DNA of 64,000 bases. Source: Phycisphaerae bacterium (GTDB taxonomy: Bacteria; Planctomycetota; Phycisphaerae; UBA1845). Position numbers and translations under genes: made by a program. Positions within the stretch are counted from its first letter, which is position 1. Each line of letters starts with the position of its first letter. The stretch is from the NCBI GenBank assembly GCA_029260165.1, contig JAJDDT010000062.1:1-64000 (forward strand), given 5' to 3'. Shown here piece after piece: positions 8,982 through 16,846 of the stretch. Under the pieces are notes generated by a model. It was not told where the DNA came from. It saw only the letters and a program-made list of their open reading frames with translations, and searched no databases.

Positions 8982-9569
8982 TCAACGCAACGGCTTGCTG
9001 CCAACCTTGCGGCGAAGCTCGTTGACATGAGCGAGCATTTTCGTTTCGGATTTGATCAGACCAACAAGATTGCTGGTGGTCACGCCAAGGATATCCGCCG
9101 CTTCGGAAACCCGACCGTCCACAGCGTGAATCAAATCGAGCAATTCCGCGATGACCACGTTCATTCGGTGGTCCCTCCTGCCAACATGCAACTTCTGATC
9201 CTTCGTGATACAGGATGCCAACACCTCGCCCGGAACGTAGTCCGCAACATCCACCGGAAAGCGACAATCCAACGCCATCGTGCGTCGCAATCGTTTCAAT
9301 GCCCGGGCGCGATTTTCGTGCTGAGACCGGCTCTCAACAGCAGCCGCCATCAAACCGGACGGGCGATGTCGCAATCGGACAGCCGAGCTGGTCTTGTTCC
9401 GCTTTTGCCCGCCCGGACCGCTCGCACGATGCAGATCGACGTCGCACTGCCGCATCAACACCGCGTCGTCTGTTCCGATGGCGTCGTTGCGCTTTTCCGC
9501 ATTCTCAAATGTCACGTCACCAGCCACGCATTTCACCCATCCATCGCATATTTCCAACAGACCTGCCAC
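8982..9569 (-). CDS. Class I release-factor-like protein with GGQ motif and C-terminal helix-turn-helix-like tail
   Basis: Residues about 40-110 match the RF-1 domain (peptidyl-tRNA hydrolysis domain), with RASGPGGQKRNKT holding the GGQ at residues 53-55, and SRSQHENRARALKRLR. It lacks the codon-recognition domain of RF1/RF2, so it is probably a ribosome-rescue or related hydrolase (ArfB/PrfH-like), by inference. The C-terminal half includes VSEAADILGVTTSNLVGLIKSE, which resembles a helix-turn-helix and is not in ArfB. The start is uncertain: GTG at 9569 is used, and an in-frame ATG at 9455 would leave the domain nearly intact. Confidence 0.75.
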   Translation of the reverse strand: MAGLLEICDGWVKCVAGDVTFENAEKRNDAIGTDDAVLMRQCDVDLHRASGPGGQKRNKTSSAVRLRHRPSGLMAAAVESRSQHENRARALKRLRRTMALDCRFPVDVADYVPGEVLASCITKDQKLHVGRRDHRMNVVIAELLDLIHAVDGRVSEAADILGVTTSNLVGLIKSETKMLAHVNELRRKVGSKPLR

Positions 9570-9651
9570 GATTCGGGATCATTCCCTTCAGCTTCCTGCC
9601 AGTCCTGGCCGAAAAACAACGGAATATCGGACCGTTTTGAAAGGATTCATC

Positions 9652-9732
9652 ATGAACGTCTTCGCCCTGATCGTGGCCCTTGTCATTGGCTTGTCCTCCC
9701 TGATCGATCTCCTCATCGGCACAACGATTTAA
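9652..9732 (+). CDS. 26-residue hydrophobic peptide
   Basis: A short open frame starting MNVFALIVALVIGLSSLID and ending with IGTTI before TAA. Almost the whole peptide would form one membrane helix. AAAGGA lies seven bases upstream of the ATG, a better ribosome site than most genes here have. It is divergent from the release-factor-like gene. I recognise no family; it is either a real small membrane protein or a chance frame. Confidence 0.4.
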   Translation: MNVFALIVALVIGLSSLIDLLIGTTI

Positions 9733-9835
9733 CTCCTGCTTTAGTTATTCCTTCGCAGAGCGCTCGCGGATTGCGCAATTGTCGGCCATTCCAACGGCTG
9801 AGTGAGATGCACGTCCGATTCCGCCTTTCCTTTTT

Positions 9836-9855
9836 GACCGGGTTGCAACCCGGTC
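9836..9855. repeat. Perfect 20-base palindrome
   Basis: GACCGGGTTGCAACCCGGTC reads the same on both strands. It sits in the 286-base gap between the small peptide gene and the FG-GAP lipoprotein at 10019, and is preceded by TTTTT (9831-9835), so on the minus strand it has the look of a hairpin followed by an A/T run. It may be a terminator or part of the palindrome cluster here. Confidence 0.5.
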
Positions 9856-9933
9856 GACCAGTATATCGTAGTTTCGTCCCGTGCGACGGGTGAACATCTT
9901 CATCCACCGCATTCAGGGGGCCGATATATCCCG

Positions 9934-9955
9934 TGCCCGCCTCCATAGGCGGGCA
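9934..9955. repeat. Perfect hairpin, 9-base arms
   Basis: TGCCCGCCT (9934-9942) and AGGCGGGCA (9947-9955) pair perfectly around a CCAT loop. It lies about 64 bases before the start of the lipoprotein gene at 10019 and would be in its 5' leader if transcription starts upstream. No T run follows. Confidence 0.5.
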
Positions 9956-10018
9956 TGAAACCAGAAACAAGACGTGGGGTGCGTGGTGCCACACGTTCGG
10001 GTGAACGGAGATCGACCC

Positions 10019-11890
10019 ATGGCGTTGACAGCACGGAATCGGATAGTCCTCTACGCAGTTCTCGCGATTGTCGTCGGATGCGTCCCGCGGGCAACCACGC
10101 CTGACGTGCCCACGGACACCACGGCAGACGAACGCGGATTCGTCGACGGTGGGGGATTTTTCTCATCCGGAGACGCCGGCGACGCATTGCCGCCGCTGGT
10201 TCCGGAAGTCGAGGATGAACAGGAAACCGAGAGCTTTTTCCTGGCTCGATCGATCGACCCCGCGACCGAAGACAGTGCCGGGGCCAAATTCCTGGACTGG
10301 GGCGACTTCGACGGGGACGGGCTGCCTGATTTGGCGTCCGCGTGGAATCAATCACAGGTCATCCAGATACACCTCCAAAGACGCGACACCGACGGAACCG
10401 TTCGCTTTGAAAGCGTGCAGGTGTCGGGTACCTCGCCGATCGCGATCGTGGCCGGCCTGGAACTGGCGGACATGGACCTCGATGGCAATCTGGACATCGT
10501 GTTGGCGATCAAACACCGCGGGGCTGTTCCGTTTTGCTCGGGTAATGGTCTGCCGAATGAAAACGGATTCACCGGTGAGGTCCAGATTCTGTTCAATCCG
10601 GGGCCCCCGAACCTGATTCGTGGTGCAGCCTGGCCTGCTGTTGAAATCCTCGCGTCCGACGAGCCGAACCTGCGCGATCCCTGCCGAATTACCGCAACGA
10701 CAAGCGAATGCAACACGACGCTCGGGCAGGCGTGTGTGGTGTTTCCCCACACGTCGCCGCTTGGCTTGTGCGTCTGCGATAACGACTTTGAATGCGATTT
10801 TGGGCAGGTCTGCGATCGCGGGGTGTGCTCGTTTTCGCCCGCACGACATCCGGTGGGATCCCAGTCGGAGGGCACGGAGCGTGCGATAGACACGCCCGAA
10901 AATGGCGGCATTACCGCTTTGGGTGTGGGGGATATGAATGGGGACGGGTTTCCGGATATCGTGATCACCAGCAATCGACCCGACCCCCCCTGCGAGAACA
11001 GCGACAATGATCTGGAGCTGTACCTCAACCCCGGACCGGGATCGATCACCAACCCCCTCGCCTGGGCAGACAATCGCAATTACACCGATTGGCGAGGCAC
11101 CAGCGAGATCGTCCTGGAACGTAACATTCCACCACTCAAACACCTGCTGCTCGACGACGTCGATCTCGACGGTGATCTGGACATTATCTACACGCGCCCG
11201 ACGGCATCGAGCGCCAACATCTCGTGGCGGGCAAACCCGCTCGTCGAGGCTGGCGCCGGCGCGGTCAGCGCTCCCGGTATGTGGACGCGTTTCCCCGTCG
11301 GGCAGGTCGATGGCGGAGCGGACGTCATGACACTTGGTGATGTCGATCGCGATGGATTCAACGATATCGTCGTCCGATCCAATCAGGGTCAGGTCGTCGA
11401 GTGGTTCCGACGCCCCGGACCGGCGGACCAACTGAACAATGACGAGCTGCCCGGACAAAACCCGGCCGACGTTCGAACAAACGTGCCGTGGTCGGTGTTT
11501 GTGCTGATTGAGGTACCAGACCGCGTACCGCTGGGAATCGAGCTTGGTGATATCAATTTCGACGGCCAACCGGAGGTCCTCGTCGGGGCGGAGGGATCGG
11601 TTCTGTGGCTTGATTCCAGCACAGCTGAATCGGTGTTCGATTCATGGACGGCGAATCTGATCGCCGACGAGGGACAGTTGGACGACTCGCTGTTCGCCGC
11701 TGCCGGTCCCGCCTTCATCAATGACATTCTGGTACTTGATATCGATTGCGACGGAGCCAACGACGTGCTGGCCACCATCGACCGCCGTGAGCTGAGCGGG
11801 CTGGGAAGCGACGCCATCGTCTGGTTCAGAAACGTTCTGACCCCTGAAGACGTCGGGCTCGACATTGAACTCGTTCCAGGATGCCCGTAA
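10019..11890 (+). CDS. FG-GAP/VCBS repeat lipoprotein
   Basis: A 623-residue secreted lipoprotein: residues 1-21 are a signal ending in IVVGC with Cys21. At least seven calcium-loop repeats follow, such as DFDGDGLPDLAS, DMDLDGNLDIVL, DMNGDGFPDIVI, DVDLDGDLDIIY and DVDRDGFNDIVV, the pattern of a seven-bladed FG-GAP beta-propeller. A Cys-rich insertion (CVCDNDFECDFGQVCDRG) interrupts it near residue 265. GGAG lies eight bases before the ATG. The next gene is a shorter paralogue, and the two overlap only if the upstream start of the second is used. Its function, perhaps ligand binding at the surface, cannot be told from sequence. Confidence 0.82.
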   Translation: MALTARNRIVLYAVLAIVVGCVPRATTPDVPTDTTADERGFVDGGGFFSSGDAGDALPPLVPEVEDEQETESFFLARSIDPATEDSAGAKFLDWGDFDGDGLPDLASAWNQSQVIQIHLQRRDTDGTVRFESVQVSGTSPIAIVAGLELADMDLDGNLDIVLAIKHRGAVPFCSGNGLPNENGFTGEVQILFNPGPPNLIRGAAWPAVEILASDEPNLRDPCRITATTSECNTTLGQACVVFPHTSPLGLCVCDNDFECDFGQVCDRGVCSFSPARHPVGSQSEGTERAIDTPENGGITALGVGDMNGDGFPDIVITSNRPDPPCENSDNDLELYLNPGPGSITNPLAWADNRNYTDWRGTSEIVLERNIPPLKHLLLDDVDLDGDLDIIYTRPTASSANISWRANPLVEAGAGAVSAPGMWTRFPVGQVDGGADVMTLGDVDRDGFNDIVVRSNQGQVVEWFRRPGPADQLNNDELPGQNPADVRTNVPWSVFVLIEVPDRVPLGIELGDINFDGQPEVLVGAEGSVLWLDSSTAESVFDSWTANLIADEGQLDDSLFAAAGPAFINDILVLDIDCDGANDVLATIDRRELSGLGSDAIVWFRNVLTPEDVGLDIELVPGCP

Positions 11891-11919
11891 GCCATCAAAA
11901 CATCAACGGAGCCATGACT

Positions 11920-13440
11920 ATGGTCTTGTCCTATAGAAAAGGCGTGGGGATCACGCTTTCGACAGCTTGTCTGATCGTGGGATGCAATTTGATCGGCGGC
12001 ATCGCGCCGAACCGCATTACAAGGTTGTTTCTCGACGATTCAAGCGGTGCGGTCGGTGAAGGTCGGTTCACGCCGATTCAGATCGATCCGCAGAGCGAGG
12101 ACTCCGCCGGTCCGCAGTTGATCGCAACCGGCGATATCGACGGCGACGGTCTGGTGGATGTCGCCTCGGTGTGGAACCAGTCCAAACCGTTGCAGATTCA
12201 CCTCCAGCGCATCATCGACAACACGATCACGTTCGAGACGGTGACGCTCGCGGGCGATTTCCCGATCATCATCTCGGCGGGTATCGAGATCGCCGACATG
12301 GACGGCGACGGTCGAAACGACATCGTCCTGTTGATCAAGGAGACGGGTGTCTTCGCGCGCTGTCGGTTCACGGGCGAATTTCTGGACGGGCAGGACACAC
12401 CCGCAGGCATGATCGTTGTGTTCTATCAGCCTGATGACCCCGCAAGCATCAACAGCCCGATCGCATGGGAAGACGTGATCCTGCAACAGTCGCAAACCGC
12501 GGGCGGACCACCCGCCCTTCCCGAGGTGCCCGAGACGGGTGGATACACAAGCATGACCATCGCCGACATCGACGGCGTGAACGGACCGGACATCACTGTC
12601 GCGTTCAACGCCGACGAATGCGAAGGCGGACTCGGAAACCGCGTCGAGCTGTATACCAATCCCGGACCCGGCACCGCCCGCCAGTCCAACGCGTGGGCAC
12701 CTGTGGTCATCGATACCGATGCACCGGAGATCAAGGCGGTGACCGCGTTCGACGTGGACCGCGACGGTGATCTGGACCTTGTCTACACCTTCCCGACCGC
12801 TCGAGGCTCGAACATTCGCTGGTCGCGCAATCCCGTGATCGACATTCCCGACGCGTTCCACCTTACCGACGGCACATGGCAGCGCGGTGCGATCGGTCAA
12901 CTGTTCACCGGCGCCGACGTCATCGCTTCGGGCGACATCGACAACGACGGCATCACCGATCTCCTGGTCCGTTCAACCGACGGAAAGATCATTCAGTGGT
13001 ACAAAGGCCCGCAAAGACCAACCACCGCACCGGTCCGCAACGTAACGTGGCAGGTCTTCACCGTGGCCGAATTCCTCACACGAGAACCCCAGGCCGTCAG
13101 CCTCGGCGACCTCGATCTCGACGGACAGCTTGAGATTGTCGCGAGTGCACAAGGTGCGGTCATGTGGTTCGATCTCTTCGAGGACGGCACCGTGTTCGAC
13201 CAGTGGGAGGAAAACCTGCTGATCGATGACAGCCCTGTCGACTCCGCACAGACGCCCGCCGTCACCGATCCAAACGTCGATCAGAACGAAATCGAAACGG
13301 ACGCGACGATCATCAACAACGTCAGGGTCGTCGATCTGGACGGCGACGGTCTGCCCGACATCGTGGCGACGCTCGATCGCAAAGGCCAGTCAGGCCTGAC
13401 CAACGACGGAATCGTCTGGTTCAGAAACAACGGGCCATAG
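11920..13440 (+). CDS. FG-GAP/VCBS repeat lipoprotein, paralogue of preceding gene
   Basis: A 506-residue lipoprotein with signal residues 1-22 ending CLIVGC. Seven calcium-loop repeats are visible (DIDGDGLVDVAS, DMDGDGRNDIVL, DVDRDGDLDLVY, DIDNDGITDLLV, DLDGDGLPDIVA among them). It matches the upstream gene along its length, for example SEDSAG and WNQS-x-x-x-QIHLQR in both, but lacks the Cys-rich insertion, so the pair arose by tandem duplication. The ATG at 11920 is chosen because GGAG is eight bases upstream, the same spacing as in the neighbour; an ATG at 11914 is too close to that site. It starts 29 bases after the previous stop. Confidence 0.82.
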   Translation: MVLSYRKGVGITLSTACLIVGCNLIGGIAPNRITRLFLDDSSGAVGEGRFTPIQIDPQSEDSAGPQLIATGDIDGDGLVDVASVWNQSKPLQIHLQRIIDNTITFETVTLAGDFPIIISAGIEIADMDGDGRNDIVLLIKETGVFARCRFTGEFLDGQDTPAGMIVVFYQPDDPASINSPIAWEDVILQQSQTAGGPPALPEVPETGGYTSMTIADIDGVNGPDITVAFNADECEGGLGNRVELYTNPGPGTARQSNAWAPVVIDTDAPEIKAVTAFDVDRDGDLDLVYTFPTARGSNIRWSRNPVIDIPDAFHLTDGTWQRGAIGQLFTGADVIASGDIDNDGITDLLVRSTDGKIIQWYKGPQRPTTAPVRNVTWQVFTVAEFLTREPQAVSLGDLDLDGQLEIVASAQGAVMWFDLFEDGTVFDQWEENLLIDDSPVDSAQTPAVTDPNVDQNEIETDATIINNVRVVDLDGDGLPDIVATLDRKGQSGLTNDGIVWFRNNGP

Positions 13441-13466
13441 TGCTTCGCGACTCGTCGTTTGATGGT

Positions 13467-13550
13467 TGGGTGGCCCATGGCTTTAGCCGTGGGGGAGTCG
13501 AATCCAAACCAGCCATCGAGTCCCCCACCTCTAAAGAGGTGGGCCACCCA
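13467..13550. repeat. Compound palindrome, 35-base arms
   Basis: Left arm 13467-13501 and right arm 13516-13550 are inverted copies with 29 of 35 positions matching, around a 14-base loop. Each arm also contains its own small hairpin; in the right arm CCACCTCT and AGAGGTGG pair perfectly around AA (13524-13541). Outer ends read TGGGTGGCCCA. It lies in the 275-base gap after the FG-GAP pair and could double as a transcription end, but the nested structure suggests an interspersed palindromic element. Confidence 0.7.
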
Positions 13551-13715
13551 TGAAGGTGAGGCACCCATGGGTTGATGATGCATCAAAACATCTGTCAGGT
13601 CATACACAACGTGTCCGGGTCTCTCAACATGAAATAACCACACCGCCCGCGCGCTTGACCACGGTTGCAGACGAACTAGACTGTCCTTCGCGAATTGATT
13701 TACGGGACATCAGAC

Positions 13716-14534
13716 ATGAAATGCTTCGCCATACCTGCCTTGCTCCTGTCACTCCTCGTCCTCACGGGCTGCGAGACAACCTCCGGTGACGGCAAAGCCT
13801 CAGCTTTTGGCAAGACGTTTTATCTCGATGGTGCGGGCAACTGGGGATTCGGCGCGTCCGAGGTGCCGCAAGGTCTCAGAGACGCGGGATATCGCGGTAA
13901 TGTCGAAATCTACATCTGGACCACCTCCTTCACACCCCTGATCGATCAGTGGAACATCCCCGCCGCGAAGCTGCGTGCATCCGCGCTGGCCCGGCGAATC
14001 AAACAATATCGAAAAAAATACCCCGATAACGAGTTGAACATTATCGCGCTCTCCGCGGGGACCGGCGTCGCAATATGGGCCGTCGAGGAACTTGACCAGG
14101 ACACGCACATCAACAACCTCATCCTGCTCGGTTCGTCTCTCTCCCACGACTACGACGCTGCCAAAGCGCTCACCAACATGGACGGAAAAATATACACCTA
14201 CCACTCACCGCATGACCTTATCCTGGAGGGGGTGCGCGTTTTCGGAACCATCGATGGGAAACGCGGCGTCGATTCAGCCGGACTGGTTGGTCTCAAACCC
14301 CCACCGGGCATGCAACAGCGTGTCAAGAACATCGAGTGGAGTCGACGCTACGCTCAATATGGCTGGACCGGGTCGCACACCGACTGCACCACACGCAAAT
14401 TCGTCAGAAGCATTCTCGCAAAGCATGTTGTCGAATTAAACACCGACCTGCAAAACAGCCGAACACCGGCACCCCGACGGTCTGCCCGACTCACCAGACA
14501 CCAACCTGCAATCCCCGCTGTCGATCAGGATTGA
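13716..14534 (+). CDS. Lipoprotein with hydrolase-like LSAG motif
   Basis: A 272-residue lipoprotein: the signal ends VLTGC with Cys19. It contains LNIIALSAGTGVAIW, where A-L-S-A-G resembles the nucleophile elbow (G-x-S-x-G) of alpha/beta hydrolases, a downstream HSPHDLI with a possible catalytic Asp, and GSHTD near residue 220 with a possible catalytic His. The fold is therefore plausibly a lipase/esterase-like hydrolase tethered to the membrane; substrate unknown. ATG at 13716 begins the signal peptide. Its stop codon abuts the stop of the convergent minus-strand gene at 14535 with no base between. Confidence 0.7.
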   Translation: MKCFAIPALLLSLLVLTGCETTSGDGKASAFGKTFYLDGAGNWGFGASEVPQGLRDAGYRGNVEIYIWTTSFTPLIDQWNIPAAKLRASALARRIKQYRKKYPDNELNIIALSAGTGVAIWAVEELDQDTHINNLILLGSSLSHDYDAAKALTNMDGKIYTYHSPHDLILEGVRVFGTIDGKRGVDSAGLVGLKPPPGMQQRVKNIEWSRRYAQYGWTGSHTDCTTRKFVRSILAKHVVELNTDLQNSRTPAPRRSARLTRHQPAIPAVDQD

Positions 14535-15041
14535 TCACATCGTCTGTTGTCGCGCACGCGCCACGAACACACCCGCCGCAACAATCCCCAAACCCGCGAC
14601 CGTCGCGCTGATCTGTTGAATCCCGAAACCGGGCTCACTTCCAAGGTGAAGCCAGTCTGCAAGAATATCCAACGCTCCAAGAAAAACCCCGAACACCAGC
14701 AGCGTCTGCGCCCGCATCACCGCCCCAAGCAGAATCGAAACCCCCGCCACAATCAAACCTGCCTGCTGCTGCCAACCAAACTCCTCGCCTTCCCCCAGTT
14801 GAAGCGGGTCAGCCAAAACCGAAACCAGCGTCACCATAACGCCGAATGTGATCACCATCGCGGCAAAACCGGATCGCCTTCTACCCGACGGATGGTCCAC
14901 CTGAAACTCATCCGCGCACAACTGGCACAGATGATACACGACCCTTTCACCACCAACGATGTTGGTCACATGAACGTCCGCGTCACCACCACATTCCTGA
15001 CATATCACCCTTGACGAACCCATCGCATCTGCCTGCATCAT
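14535..15041 (-). CDS. Zinc-ribbon membrane protein in exosortase unit
   Basis: A 168-residue protein. Residues 10-45 hold VICQECGGDADVHV and YHLCQLCADEF, a four-Cys zinc site resembling the N-terminal finger of McsA. Residues about 65-165 contain three or four hydrophobic helices. The ATG overlaps the exosortase stop (ATGA), indicating translational coupling, so the protein probably works with exosortase; that link is an inference from gene order. I recognise no named family for the whole protein. Confidence 0.65.
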   Translation of the reverse strand: MMQADAMGSSRVICQECGGDADVHVTNIVGGERVVYHLCQLCADEFQVDHPSGRRRSGFAAMVITFGVMVTLVSVLADPLQLGEGEEFGWQQQAGLIVAGVSILLGAVMRAQTLLVFGVFLGALDILADWLHLGSEPGFGIQQISATVAGLGIVAAGVFVARARQQTM

Positions 15042-15934
15042 GACGCCGTGGAAGGCTGACCCGCAGACTCCTCCACAATCTCCAGTCGCGACAAAACCCA
15101 AAGCTCACCGGCAATCATCAGCACCGCGATCGGCATCATCGTCAACCCAGCAAAATCGTGGAAAAACTTCTCGGCAAGCTCCCCGTCGAACCACATAAAC
15201 AACATCGCCGTCGCCACAAGACGAATGATATTGCAAACGATCGCAATCGGCACGCTCGAAAACACCACAACACATCGCTGCCAGAACGGACGATCCACCA
15301 CCCCCGCCAACACGCACGCAACCACGACAAACGCGGTCAACATCCGCAACCCGCTGCACGCCTCCGCGACTGCCAGCTCGGTCACATCGTTCAACACGAT
15401 AACATGACCGCTCCGATCAACCGTGACACCCAGAAGCTCCAGCACAAACACCGCACCACCAGTCGCCTGACCCTGCAGGGGACCCGATATCATCGCGTGA
15501 ATGCGACCCGGAAGAGGCACCATCAGAAACAAAAACCCCAACAACCATTTCAACCGCCAGGTCACCTGCCAACCCGTCACCAGCAGCACGATGCCCACGA
15601 TCGTGAGAACCATCGCGTACCGCTCGCCCGATTCGAACAGCGTCACCATCCCCACCGTCCGGGCACCCTGGGCAAACAACAAAAACAACACACCCCACCA
15701 ACACGTCGTCGGCCTCAATCCCCGCAACCGATCCCGCTCGCTCCACAGAAGATACAACGCAGCCAACGGCACCAGTTGCCCCACCGAATAGTTGTCATTG
15801 ATCTGCCACTCACAATACAGCTCAACCAGCGTCGACCAGTGCGCCCACAAAAAAACAACCAACAACGCCACGATCGCTCCGACCGTCCCGCTCCAACCCC
15901 CACGTCGCGTGTTGTCCGCTGCCTCACCCATCAC
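15038..15934 (-). CDS. Exosortase (membrane transpeptidase-like sorting enzyme)
   Basis: A 298-residue polytopic membrane protein with the exosortase/archaeosortase catalytic set: Cys193 in AEACSGLRML, Arg238 in VCNIIRL and His259 in FFHDFAG. Exosortases process proteins bearing a C-terminal sorting signal (PEP-CTERM type) and usually sit near exopolysaccharide genes. It overlaps epsI by four bases (ATGA) and is itself overlapped by the zinc-ribbon gene, forming a three-gene unit. No protein in the window shows an evident C-terminal sorting signal, so its substrates lie elsewhere. I do not assign a subtype. Confidence 0.9.
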   Translation of the reverse strand: MMGEAADNTRRGGWSGTVGAIVALLVVFLWAHWSTLVELYCEWQINDNYSVGQLVPLAALYLLWSERDRLRGLRPTTCWWGVLFLLFAQGARTVGMVTLFESGERYAMVLTIVGIVLLVTGWQVTWRLKWLLGFLFLMVPLPGRIHAMISGPLQGQATGGAVFVLELLGVTVDRSGHVIVLNDVTELAVAEACSGLRMLTAFVVVACVLAGVVDRPFWQRCVVVFSSVPIAIVCNIIRLVATAMLFMWFDGELAEKFFHDFAGLTMMPIAVLMIAGELWVLSRLEIVEESAGQPSTAS

Positions 15935-16704
15935 CTGGCCAGGACCCCCTCCGACCCACCAGCCACCCCATCCCCCGACGCCCCATCCCCAGTCGCCTCA
16001 TCCCCAGTCGCCTCATCCATTGAATCCTCAACAACCCGCATGATCCCGTCACGAATCGGATTGGCTGCCAGAGACGCAAACCCCACCAGCATCTCCGCGT
16101 TGCGACCGGACATCTTCCCCGACGCGACAAGATGCACCTGCGCGGAATAGTGAGGCCCCTCATCAAACCGCCAGGCCGTCTTTCGCAACAGCGAAACGTC
16201 AGCACAGTACCTGCCATCCACGATGTAATAGTGCAACACGTTGATGTGTTCCTTCGCCATCGACCCGCGGCTAAACTCCTGCAACCGACATTGAAACGAC
16301 GTGCCGTCGTCCAGCGAAACCGTCCGCACCCGACCACCCTCCAGCGTCCAGCCCGCTCCGATATAGCACACCTCCGGACGGTGCGGAATAAGATCGCGAA
16401 TCCGAACCCCCATCGCCACATACAGACTCACCATGTCGCGACCCCGCGCGTACTCCCGATTGATGAGATCATCCGTGTCCGTCGCCTGAATAACGTTCGG
16501 ATCCAACGGAACATCAATACCGTCCCAGTCCGAAAAGCTCATCGGGATGACCGACAACGATCCGGGAATGACCCGAATCGAATCCGCCAGATCAGCATAC
16601 CGCCCCTGGAGATGACGATACCCACCCCCGGTACCAACCAGCAACACGACAGCCACGACAACCCCCGGACTCGAATTCCCCCGTCTTTTACCTACATCGC
16701 GCAT
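15931..16704 (-). CDS. epsI: EpsI-family exosortase-associated protein
   Basis: A 257-residue protein with an N-terminal hydrophobic segment (about residues 13-28) and then a DUF3485/EpsI-type domain; the motif HRPEVCYIGAGW is characteristic. EpsI proteins are encoded next to, or fused to, exosortases; the biochemical role is not settled. The C-terminal 35 residues are an odd low-complexity tail with repeats of DEATGDEATGDG type. A promoter candidate lies just upstream. The ATG at 16704 is preceded by AAGGTG. Confidence 0.85.
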   Translation of the reverse strand: MRDVGKRRGNSSPGVVVAVVLLVGTGGGYRHLQGRYADLADSIRVIPGSLSVIPMSFSDWDGIDVPLDPNVIQATDTDDLINREYARGRDMVSLYVAMGVRIRDLIPHRPEVCYIGAGWTLEGGRVRTVSLDDGTSFQCRLQEFSRGSMAKEHINVLHYYIVDGRYCADVSLLRKTAWRFDEGPHYSAQVHLVASGKMSGRNAEMLVGFASLAANPIRDGIMRVVEDSMDEATGDEATGDGASGDGVAGGSEGVLAR

Positions 16705-16730
16705 GGATCAACCCGCACCTTTCAAGATTG

Positions 16731-16759
16731 ATTATCGTGCCCAGCCCGTCAATCGCCAA
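16731..16759 (-). promoter_or_regulatory. Promoter candidate for the epsI-exosortase unit
   Basis: On the minus strand, TTGGCG (16754-16759) and GATAAT (16731-16736) are separated by 17 bases, giving a housekeeping-type promoter about 27 bases before the epsI ATG. The pattern is good but was found by eye only. Confidence 0.4.
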
Positions 16760-16846
16760 CCCATGGCCCGAAAACCCGGGTGCGCCGGTGAGAATGACGA
16801 CACTGTCTTTTCAATCGTCCACACGACGCGTATCCTGACCGGAAAC

